DNA from: an uncultured Ruminococcus sp.
GTDB lineage: Bacteria; Bacillota; Clostridia; Oscillospirales; Acutalibacteraceae
Direction of reading: 5' to 3'
Assembly (NCBI GenBank): GCA_902783815.1
Contig: CACZSM010000261.1
Span: 1-29,241 of the forward strand
DNA: 29,241 nucleotides
In this document: piece after piece, positions 1 through 6,396 of the stretch
Layout of the letters: each line of letters starts with the position of its first letter
How positions within the stretch are numbered: position 1 is the first letter of the stretch
Translations under genes and position numbers: made by a program
Notes under the pieces: model-generated
What the model saw: only the letters and a program-made list of their open reading frames with translations
Told to the model about the DNA's origin: nothing
The model's database searches: none

Positions 1-20
1 AGTTCAGATACCTCAATCAT
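1..20 (-). CDS. 5' end of a gene that runs off the window (possibly ABC transporter ATPase)
   Basis: After the YitT-family stop codon the minus strand shows an AAGGATG ribosome binding site and then an ATG at 18-20. It is followed by codons for MIEVSEL before the window ends. That opening resembles the first strand of many ABC-transporter ATP-binding proteins (MIEV..L then TKRYG-like), but seven residues cannot establish a family. It would be translated in the same direction as, and about 17 nt after, the preceding gene, so it is probably in that operon. Confidence 0.4.
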
Positions 21-37
21 TATTAATTCATCCTTTG

Positions 38-898
38 TCAGCTATTAGGACGCCTGTAAAAATTACCCATTATCTCTTCCGATTTCATTACATTTACAAA
101 AGCCGCCGGATCAACAGATTTTATTTTTGATATCACTCTTCTGATCTCATCCGATGAAACTACCGAATATACCATGTTTCTTTCAGCATTCTTATATAGT
201 CCTATTCCCTTAAAAAGTGTGCCGTCATGATTTGTACATTCTCTTATGACCTCATATATTTCTTCGGGCTTATCTGTAATAATAAATAGTGTCTGCTTCT
301 GATAGCGCTTATAAAGCATCTGTATAACACTTGTGGATGTGAATTGAAGTATTATTGAATACATGGCGCCCGTCCAGCCGAACAGCAGAGCAGAACAGGT
401 CAGCACAACAACATTACCTGCAAATATGTAATTCCACGCATCCCTGCCGTATCTCTCAGATATGAATATGGAAATAAAATCCGTCCCTCCGCTTGTCGCA
501 TTATTCAGCAGACACAACGCAATTGCCGTCCCATTTACAATACCTCCGAAAACAGCACACAGAAGTATATCATTCGTCAGATTCATATTCGGTATGACAT
601 CTGCAAATACCGATGTCATAACTATCATTATCATAGAATAAACTGTAAATCTTTTTCCTATGAAAATAAAGCTGATTATCGCCGGAATAAGATTCAGAGG
701 AATATAGATCAGGCTGAACGGTATATCAATTCCAAAAAACTTCAGCATCGAATTCTGAAATAATAATGATACCCCTGTAAAACCACCTGAAAGCAAACCG
801 GCACTGTGCAGAAAATTATTGATCGAAAAGCCGTACATAGCCGCTGCAATAAGAACACAAACTATATGAAATGTCTCTTTTCCGATTTTTTTCAGCAT
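38..898 (-). CDS. YitT family membrane protein (DUF161 plus C-terminal DUF2179)
   Basis: A 286-residue polytopic membrane protein. The N-terminal ~190 residues hold about five or six hydrophobic segments, with glycine-rich loops such as SGGFTG and the YitT-type SGGTDFIS. The C-terminal ~80 residues are a soluble alpha/beta domain of DUF2179 type, starting near QTLFIITDKPEEI and containing DGTLFKGIGLY. This two-domain order and length are standard for Firmicute YitT/YqfU/YvjA proteins, whose substrate is unknown. The start is supported by GAGGTGATC just upstream of ATG. The gene follows the PH-domain gene by 35 nt and is probably transcribed with it. Family call is firm; no substrate is claimed. 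Confidence 0.88.
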   Translation of the reverse strand: MLKKIGKETFHIVCVLIAAAMYGFSINNFLHSAGLLSGGFTGVSLLFQNSMLKFFGIDIPFSLIYIPLNLIPAIISFIFIGKRFTVYSMIMIVMTSVFADVIPNMNLTNDILLCAVFGGIVNGTAIALCLLNNATSGGTDFISIFISERYGRDAWNYIFAGNVVVLTCSALLFGWTGAMYSIILQFTSTSVIQMLYKRYQKQTLFIITDKPEEIYEVIRECTNHDGTLFKGIGLYKNAERNMVYSVVSSDEIRRVISKIKSVDPAAFVNVMKSEEIMGNFYRRPNS

Positions 899-933
899 AC
901 GATCACCTCATGACTCAGGCTGGCAGATCATTT

Positions 934-1356
934 TCAGATCTGATCTATATACTCATTATCATCATCGTCATCAAAGAGGTCATCTGAAATAATCTCATTC
1001 CTTCGCATCTTCATGCGTATTCTGTCCTTTTCAACCGCTTCTGAAAGTGCATCCTTGAAATCCTTTGTGTGTTTTATATTTTTTATTACAAGATTCGGAT
1101 TTGTCTTATCATGTGAAAAAACTGTAAGTGTTCCAAGACCGAATATTCTTTGTCCAAGAGTCCTGTCCAATGTCATATCAGTCACTCTGTACAGCAATAT
1201 TTCATTTACGGTCTGATGAAAGAAACCTTTTTCTATTATCAATTTCTTTTCTGTCAGTATATACTTTGTAAATGTCCATGGGATACCAAAAAACGCCCAT
1301 CTTTTTCTTTCTCTCATTATTTCTTCGCCATCTGCTTTTGATACTTTATTAGACAT
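934..1356 (-). CDS. Small bacterial PH-domain protein (YdbS/bPH2-like) with an acidic tail
   Basis: A 140-residue protein. The ATG at 1356 is chosen because AAGGAGG sits 6 nt upstream and because the promoter at 1414-1442 lies inside any longer reading. Residues ~28-110 look like a bacterial PH (DUF304/bPH2) domain: TKYILTEKKLIIEKGFF, then NEILLYRVTDM.LDRTLGQRIFG.GTLTVFS. These proteins usually carry one or two transmembrane helices before the domain; here only a short aromatic stretch (WAFFGIPWTF) is present, so it may be peripheral or cytosolic. The C terminus is a run of Asp/Glu (DDLFDDDDDNEY). Molecular function of the family is poorly known. It heads a probable operon with the YitT gene. 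Confidence 0.75.
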   Translation of the reverse strand: MSNKVSKADGEEIMRERKRWAFFGIPWTFTKYILTEKKLIIEKGFFHQTVNEILLYRVTDMTLDRTLGQRIFGLGTLTVFSHDKTNPNLVIKNIKHTKDFKDALSEAVEKDRIRMKMRRNEIISDDLFDDDDDNEYIDQI

Positions 1357-1378
1357 TTTTTTAACCTCCTTATATACA

Positions 1379-1416
1379 AATTCAGTTATGGCAGAAAAAC
1401 CTGTCATAACTGAATT
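1379..1416. promoter_or_regulatory. Perfect 12-bp inverted repeat over the PH-gene promoter (putative operator)
   Basis: The arms AATTCAGTTATG (1379-1390) and CATAACTGAATT (1405-1416) are perfect reverse complements with a 14-nt centre. One arm overlaps the -10 box at 1414-1419 and the probable start site (~1407). A transcript from this promoter would start inside the first arm and could not fold the hairpin, so a DNA-level operator fits better than an RNA element. There is no U-tract on either side to suggest a terminator. Confidence 0.6.
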
Positions 1417-1442
1417 GTAACCCATAAAAAAACCTGTGTCAA
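1414..1442 (-). promoter_or_regulatory. Strong sigma-A type promoter for the PH-domain/YitT unit
   Basis: On the minus strand TTGACA (1437-1442) is followed after exactly 17 bp by TACAAT (1414-1419). Transcription should start near 1407, about 50 nt before the PH-domain ATG. The phosphofructokinase ends at 1487, so this promoter lies in the gap between the two genes. Confidence 0.75.
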
Positions 1443-1486
1443 CAATAAAATAATTACCACATATCGCCGATTGTAACATACAACCA

Positions 1487-2566
1487 TTAATCACCAAAGC
1501 ATATTCCTATATTCTTTGCATCCTTTATCACCGGACTGTCAACTGGTACGCTCTTGAGCTTTCCTGCTACTTCGCTGAGCGGTACAGGAACGACCTCGCC
1601 ATTTACCATACCTGTCATAAAGCCATACTTCTCGTCAATAATAAGCTGAGCGCAGGCAGCACCAAAACGAGTTGTTATGAATCTGTCGTATGCGTCCGGA
1701 CTTCCGCCCCTCTGGAAATGACCCGGTACAGTAACTCTTGTTTCCTGTCCTGTTGCCTCCTCTATCTCATGCGCTATCTGATATGAAATTGAAGGATACA
1801 TCATATTTGCTATTGCTTCCTTCTTCTTTTTCTTCGGAAGGCTTGCTATATCAGCAGAAATAGCTCCCTCTGCTACTGCAAGTATAGAGAATGTCTTTCC
1901 GCTCTTTGTTCTGTCCTTTATGCACTGGATGACCTTTTTTATTTCATAAGGTATCTCCGGGATAAGGATAACATCTGCTCCGCCTGCAATACCTGCATGA
2001 AGCGTAAGCCAGCCTGCCTTATGTCCCATACACTCAACTATGAACACTCTTCCATGTGATGTAGCGGTCGTATGGATACAGTCAATTACATGAGTAGCTA
2101 TATCAACTGCGCTCTGGAAGCCAAATGTAATATCAGTACCCCAGATATCATTATCAATAGTCTTTGGCATTGAAACAACATTCAGACCTTCCTCTGAAAG
2201 CATATTCGCACTCTTATGAGTACCATTTCCTCCGAGGACTACAAGACAATCCAACTTAAGATCGCTGTATGTCTTTTTCATCGCTGCTACCTTATCTACA
2301 TTTGTTTCTTCATCTATTATTCTCATCTGCTTGAACGGCTGACGGGATGTTCCGAGTATTGTACCGCCTCTTGTCAATATACCGGAAAAATCCTCAGGCT
2401 GCATCAGCTTATACTCACCATTGATAAGACCTCTGTAGCCATCTATTATTCCATAGATCTCTACCTTCTTGCCGTAATGGTCATAAAGACCCTTAGCCAT
2501 TCCACGGATCGCAGAATTCAGTCCCTGACAATCTCCGCCGCTTGTAAGTACGCCTACTCTTTTCAT
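1487..2566 (-). CDS. pfkA: 6-phosphofructokinase (Lys-type PKTIDND subgroup)
   Basis: Phosphorylates fructose 6-phosphate in glycolysis. The 359-residue start at 2566 is preferred because AAGGAGTGAC lies ahead of that ATG. Visible motifs: GGDCQGLN at residues 10-17 (usual form GGDCPGLN), GGNGT at 112-116, PKTIDND at 134-140 with catalytic Asp138, MGHKAGW from residue 180 where MGR is commoner, and PGHFQRGG near the C terminus. The donor-discriminating positions are mixed. Gly115 is ATP-type, while Lys135 (Gly in E. coli-type enzymes) is the PPi-type residue. Such Gly/Lys enzymes are normally annotated ATP-dependent, but donor choice is not settled by sequence. It lies 51 nt after ppk1, probably in the same transcript. 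Confidence 0.93.
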   Translation of the reverse strand: MKRVGVLTSGGDCQGLNSAIRGMAKGLYDHYGKKVEIYGIIDGYRGLINGEYKLMQPEDFSGILTRGGTILGTSRQPFKQMRIIDEETNVDKVAAMKKTYSDLKLDCLVVLGGNGTHKSANMLSEEGLNVVSMPKTIDNDIWGTDITFGFQSAVDIATHVIDCIHTTATSHGRVFIVECMGHKAGWLTLHAGIAGGADVILIPEIPYEIKKVIQCIKDRTKSGKTFSILAVAEGAISADIASLPKKKKKEAIANMMYPSISYQIAHEIEEATGQETRVTVPGHFQRGGSPDAYDRFITTRFGAACAQLIIDEKYGFMTGMVNGEVVPVPLSEVAGKLKSVPVDSPVIKDAKNIGICFGD

Positions 2567-2617
2567 TATTGTGTCACTCCTTGAATTATTTTTGTGCAAG
2601 CCCTTTCCGGGCACAGG

Positions 2618-4840
2618 TTACTTATTCTTATTGATCTCAGAAACAGGCATCAAAGGCTTAAATCTGTTTTCTTCCTTTTCTACTGTCATTTTTGCTGCCA
2701 ATGATTTCTTTGCCATCTCTGAAAACTCCTGCTGACAGTTTCTCGGCTTTTTGCCTCTTCTGTCAAGAAGCTCATATGTAGTATCGGGATTCTGTATCCT
2801 CGTATTAAGTACATCCTTAAGCATTGTTTCTATTATTCTGAATGATCTGTCAACAAGCTCAGGGTCCTCTATTGGAAATACAAGCTCCACTCTCTTGTCA
2901 AGATTTCTCTGCATCCAGTCAGCGGAACCCATATATATCTTTTTATTTCCACCATTCTCAAATATAAATATCCTGCTGTGTTCAAGAAGCTGTCCTACAA
3001 TGCTTCTTACCGTTATATTTTCGCTTATCCCTTTTATACCCGGAACAAGACAGCAGATACCTCTTACAATAAGCGTTATTTTTACTCCTGCCTGTGAAGC
3101 TTCATACAGCAGTCTTATTATCTCCGGATCTACAAGTGAATTGATCTTTGCTACGATACCTGACGGCAGACCTGCAACAGCATTTTCAGTCTCATGCCTT
3201 ATCATATCCTCAAAGAATGACCGCAGACCTGTTGGCGCGACCTTCATCTTATTATAAACCGGAGGTGTACTGTATCCTGTAATGACATTAAACAATGATG
3301 ATGCATCCTCACCGAATTTTTCATCACAGGTAAACATTCCTATATCAGTATAGAACCTTGCCGTACTATCATTATAATTTCCTGTACCCATATGCAGATA
3401 TCTTCTCAGTCCATCCTCTTCCTGACGGACAACAAGAAGTATCTTACAATGTGTTTTAAGACCCTGCAAGCCGTATATTACATGACATCCTGCTTTTTCG
3501 AGCTTTTTCGCCCAGCCGATATTATTTTCCTCATCAAATCTCGCCTTAAGCTCTACAAGAACAGTGACCTGCTTTCCGTTCTCAGCTGCCTTTATGAGCG
3601 CAGCAATAACTGGTGAATGTCCGCTTACTCTGTAGAGTGTCTGTTTTATCGCAAGAACATCAGGATCCTTTGCAGCCTGATTTATAAACTTTATTATGGA
3701 ATCAAAGCTCTCATACGGATGATGAACCATTCTGTCCTTTTCCCGTATCGCCTGGAAAACATCATCATATCCGAAAAAGTCAGCCGGAGGAGTTACTGGC
3801 ACTATCGGTTTGAAACGAAGCTCATCAAGTCCGTCAAGCCTACAGAACCTTGAAAGAAATGTAAGGTCAAGCGGTCCTGTGACCTCATATATCTCCCGGC
3901 TGCTGACTTCAAGCATATCAACAAGGAAATTTTTAAGCGCTTCATCACATTTTGATACGATCTCCAGACGAACAGGATCTCCTCTTTGTCTTTTTTTGAG
4001 TGAGTGTTCGATCTCGACAAGAAGATCGTCTGCTTCCTCATCAATATCAAGGTCGCTGTCCCGTGTGATCCTGAACGGACAGCAGGCTTTTATTTTATAA
4101 AGTTCAAACAGCTCAGACAGCTTATCTACTATTATATCCTCAAGCAGCACAAACCCTCTTCCGCTTTCACAGGAGATCTCAACATATCTCGGAAGTATTG
4201 ACGGCACCTGAACTACAGCAAAAATATCTTCCCCCTCTTTTGAAAGCCTGACGGCTATATTCAGACTTTTATTTGCAAGCAGCGGGAAAGGTCTTGATGT
4301 ATCCACTGCAAGCGGTGTAAGAACAGGAAAGACAAACTTATCAAAATACTGATCTATTTGCTGTTTCTGTGTTTTATTAAGCTCCTCTATTGAAAGGAAC
4401 CTGAGCTTACACTTTTTCAGAGCCGGCAGCAGTGAACGGTTATAGCAGGAATACTGTTTTTTTGCAAACTCATGTATTTTCTCAGTAAGCTTTTCAAATT
4501 GCTGTTCAGGAGTCATTCCTGACTCATCAGGCCGTCCTACATTTCTGGAGTGCATCCTGTCCATTACGCCTGCTACACGAACCATAAAGAATTCGTCAAG
4601 GTTAGAAGCTGTTATCGCAAGAAAATTCAGTCTTTCGAGTATGGGATTTTCCTTTTCAAATGCTTCTTCAAGAACACGGCTGTTAAAATCCATCCAGCTA
4701 AGCTCTCTGTTATGATACGGAAATGAAGGCTCCGAAAACAACTTCATAGGCTTCAGCTGTGCCTTTGAAGACTTTGGGAGTTTCTCCTTTATTTTTCCTT
4801 CCTTTTTTTCCTTTGACTCATCTTTTTTCTTATCGCTCAT
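2618..4840 (-). CDS. ppk1: Polyphosphate kinase 1 (Ppk1)
   Basis: Reversibly transfers the ATP gamma-phosphate to inorganic polyphosphate. The 740-residue reading starts at the ATG at 4840, with AAGGTGA 7 nt upstream; a GTG three bases earlier is possible. The N domain begins with NRELSWMDFNSRVLEEA and ASNLDEFFMVRVAG. Middle and catalytic domains contain IKQTLYR and YLHMGTGNYN, with the autophosphorylated histidine near residue 482. The second phospholipase-D-like motif is HSRIF near 622, followed by GSADWMQRNLDKRVE. About 40 residues of Lys/Glu/Ser-rich sequence precede the conserved N domain, longer than the usual ~690-residue enzyme. It is the first gene of a unit with phosphofructokinase, behind its own promoter. 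Confidence 0.96.
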   Translation of the reverse strand: MSDKKKDESKEKKEGKIKEKLPKSSKAQLKPMKLFSEPSFPYHNRELSWMDFNSRVLEEAFEKENPILERLNFLAITASNLDEFFMVRVAGVMDRMHSRNVGRPDESGMTPEQQFEKLTEKIHEFAKKQYSCYNRSLLPALKKCKLRFLSIEELNKTQKQQIDQYFDKFVFPVLTPLAVDTSRPFPLLANKSLNIAVRLSKEGEDIFAVVQVPSILPRYVEISCESGRGFVLLEDIIVDKLSELFELYKIKACCPFRITRDSDLDIDEEADDLLVEIEHSLKKRQRGDPVRLEIVSKCDEALKNFLVDMLEVSSREIYEVTGPLDLTFLSRFCRLDGLDELRFKPIVPVTPPADFFGYDDVFQAIREKDRMVHHPYESFDSIIKFINQAAKDPDVLAIKQTLYRVSGHSPVIAALIKAAENGKQVTVLVELKARFDEENNIGWAKKLEKAGCHVIYGLQGLKTHCKILLVVRQEEDGLRRYLHMGTGNYNDSTARFYTDIGMFTCDEKFGEDASSLFNVITGYSTPPVYNKMKVAPTGLRSFFEDMIRHETENAVAGLPSGIVAKINSLVDPEIIRLLYEASQAGVKITLIVRGICCLVPGIKGISENITVRSIVGQLLEHSRIFIFENGGNKKIYMGSADWMQRNLDKRVELVFPIEDPELVDRSFRIIETMLKDVLNTRIQNPDTTYELLDRRGKKPRNCQQEFSEMAKKSLAAKMTVEKEENRFKPLMPVSEINKNK

Positions 4841-4875
4841 CACGATTCACCTTCCGAATGTCAGATATTTACATA

Positions 4876-4904
4876 ATTATAACAAATTTTTTTTTATCTT
4901 TCAA
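4876..4904 (-). promoter_or_regulatory. Promoter for ppk1-pfkA
   Basis: On the minus strand TTGAAA (4899-4904) and a consensus TATAAT (4876-4881) are separated by 17 bp that is mostly an A/T run. The expected start near 4869 gives a leader of about 30 nt before the ppk1 ATG. Confidence 0.75.
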
Positions 4905-4937
4905 TAGAATTTATTTATTTTTTAGTAAATAATTACC

Positions 4938-4965
4938 AAAAAGGGCAAGCTTTCGCCTGCCCTTT
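4938..4965 (-). terminator. Intrinsic terminator after the ireB-hypothetical unit
   Basis: On the minus strand an 11-bp stem (4955-4965 with 4940-4950, one G-U pair) closes on a GAAA loop and runs into five T residues. It starts 10 nt after the stop codon of the small hypothetical gene and precedes the ppk1 promoter, so it separates the two units cleanly. Confidence 0.85.
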
Positions 4966-4975
4966 CAAACACTTA

Positions 4976-5305
4976 TCAATTTGCTCTCAATGCCTGCTGC
5001 AGCCACACATATCCAAGATCCAGCGCTGCAAACAAATTCTGCTTATAATCTGTCTTTACAACTGCCTTTTGCGGACTAACATTGATATCCGTATTGATCA
5101 GCTGTACAAACACCTTATCCGCTACCTTCAATTCACCCATATTTCCCTCTGTTGACTCCGTTTTTACCGGTACTACAGATTTCTTTGACCTTACCTGCAT
5201 CCTTATCACAAAAGGATCCCTCATATCACCGTAAAAAAGCAGATCACCGCTGCGGACAAGGGGTTTCCCCTTATACATCTGAAAACGGGATTTCTTTTCT
5301 GCCAT
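4976..5305 (-). CDS. Small hypothetical protein next to ireB
   Basis: A 109-residue protein that I do not recognise. The start at 5305 is chosen for the GGGAGG site 6 nt upstream and because it leaves the ireB end intact, giving a 34-nt gap. It has no signal peptide or membrane segment. The N half is basic (residues ~1-55, with KGKPLVRSGDLLFYGDMRDPFVIRM, beta-rich). A Thr/Glu/Gly linker near residue 65 leads to a second beta-rich part, then a helical tail ending LGYVWLQQALRAN. In many Firmicutes ireB is followed by ruvX and a DUF1292 gene; this resembles neither. A complete RBS, length-coherent frame and a terminator right after the stop support it being real. Confidence 0.7.
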   Translation of the reverse strand: MAEKKSRFQMYKGKPLVRSGDLLFYGDMRDPFVIRMQVRSKKSVVPVKTESTEGNMGELKVADKVFVQLINTDINVSPQKAVVKTDYKQNLFAALDLGYVWLQQALRAN

Positions 5306-5339
5306 ATTCTTACCTCCCATCACTTTTTCGCTATGCGCA

Positions 5340-5597
5340 TCAAATGCCAAGATAACTTTTCAGAAGTATCTCCAGAAGATCGTCCCTGTCGATCTTGCTG
5401 ATAAGGCTTCGCGCATTATTGTGAGTAGTGATATAGGTAGGATCCTCAGACAAAATATAGCCCACCATCTGATTTATCGGGTTATATCCCTTCTGTTCAA
5501 GTGCCTTATACACAGTCGTCAAAGTTGTTTTTACAGTATCGTCACGGTTATTCGGAATTGAGAAAACTATTGTCTTATCTATTGCGTCCTTACGCAT
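5340..5597 (-). CDS. ireB: IreB family regulatory phosphoprotein (UPF0297)
   Basis: An 85-residue protein, the usual length. The family core is clear: LTTVYKALEQKGYNPINQ, then VGYILSEDPTYITTHNNARSLI, then RDDLLEILLKSYL. In Enterococcus faecalis IreB is a small dimeric target of the PASTA-domain Ser/Thr kinase IreK and influences cephalosporin tolerance; that role is carried over only by homology. In that system the phosphorylated threonines are near the N terminus, and here Thr residues also occur in the first 30 positions (e.g. DDTVKTTLTTVY). The start has GGAGGTGATGTAG before ATG. Its own promoter lies just upstream. Confidence 0.93.
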   Translation of the reverse strand: MRKDAIDKTIVFSIPNNRDDTVKTTLTTVYKALEQKGYNPINQMVGYILSEDPTYITTHNNARSLISKIDRDDLLEILLKSYLGI

Positions 5598-5623
5598 CTA
5601 CATCACCTCCACAAATTAGTATT

Positions 5624-5652
5624 ATTTTAACACATATCGTCTCCAATTACAA
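5624..5652 (-). promoter_or_regulatory. Promoter for ireB
   Basis: On the minus strand TTGTAA (5647-5652), a 17-bp spacer and TAAAAT (5624-5629) predict a start near 5617 and a leader of only about 20 nt carrying the GGAGGTGA site. The remaining gap up to 5765 shows no gene. Confidence 0.65.
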
Positions 5653-5765
5653 CAGTTTTTTATTAATTTTTATGACTGCCATCATTTTTTAAGCCTTTTG
5701 TACAATAAACAGCACACCAAATATACACTATTTCCATCTCTCTGACTTTTTCACCCTATAAATGA

Positions 5766-5812
5766 CATCAGATCCGTGAAATATTGGTTTTTGCTTCTTC
5801 ACGGATCTGATG
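5766..5812 (-). terminator. Perfect 15-bp hairpin at the 3' end of ysxC, no U-tract
   Basis: The arms CATCAGATCCGTGAA (5766-5780) and TTCACGGATCTGATG (5798-5812) pair perfectly around a 17-nt loop. The hairpin begins 2 nt after the ysxC stop on the minus strand. The bases after it (TCATTTATAGGG) are not U-rich, so it may be an RNA-stabilising 3' end or a Rho/processing-type terminator rather than a classical one. Confidence 0.6.
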
Positions 5813-5814
5813 AT

Positions 5815-6396
5815 TCATTCTATACTTTCTTCTATTGCTTTTCTTATTTCATCAATTCCCTCACCATTTTGTGATGAGCATGGAAATAGTCTTATTCCTT
5901 CAAACTCTGAAAGCTCCTCTGAAAGTGCTTCTATTCTTGGCTGTCTCTGGGAGCTTTTCAGCTTATCCAGCTTTGTCAGAGCCACTATATACGGAAATCC
6001 ATTACTGCTGAGAAAATCTATCATATTCATATCATCAGCCGTCGGGCTGTGACGAATATCACATATCTGCACAACAAGTGCTATATTCCTTTTTTGTGAA
6101 AAATAACCCTCCACAAGCTCAGCCCAGCGATCTCTTTCACTTTTGGATATCTTTGCATATCCATATCCCGGAAGATCTGCAAATCTTACATCAGTCAGAC
6201 GAAAAAAATTTATTGTTGCCGTCTTTCCGGGGGTCGCGCTTACCCTTGCTATGGACTTTCTGTTCAACAGCTTATTTATGAGCGATGATTTTCCGACATT
6301 TGATTTGCCGGAAAATACTATCTCCGGAATATCAGACTCTGGTATCTGCTTCGACTTCCCATATGCTGCTTCAAATTCTACAATATTAAAATTCAT
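5815..6396 (-). CDS. ysxC: Ribosome biogenesis GTP-binding protein YsxC/EngB
   Basis: A small TrmE/Era-family GTPase needed for assembly of the large ribosomal subunit. The 193-residue frame shows G1 GKSNVGKSSLIN near residues 30-41, a G2-region TPGKT.T.NFF, G3 DLPGYG, G4 TKLDK and G5-region CSSQNGEGIDE, in the correct order. The start at 6396 fits family N termini (MNFNIVEFEAAYG) and has a GGTGA 6 nt upstream; it overlaps the lon end by 11 nt, so translation is probably coupled. Lon followed by ysxC is a well-known Firmicute arrangement. Confidence 0.95.
   Translation of the reverse strand: MNFNIVEFEAAYGKSKQIPESDIPEIVFSGKSNVGKSSLINKLLNRKSIARVSATPGKTATINFFRLTDVRFADLPGYGYAKISKSERDRWAELVEGYFSQKRNIALVVQICDIRHSPTADDMNMIDFLSSNGFPYIVALTKLDKLKSSQRQPRIEALSEELSEFEGIRLFPCSSQNGEGIDEIRKAIEESIE

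Noticed and set aside
1357..1497. Longer reading of the PH-domain gene starting at 1497
   Set aside because: It would include the promoter, palindrome and RBS of the gene; the ATG at 1356 has AAGGAGG at proper distance.
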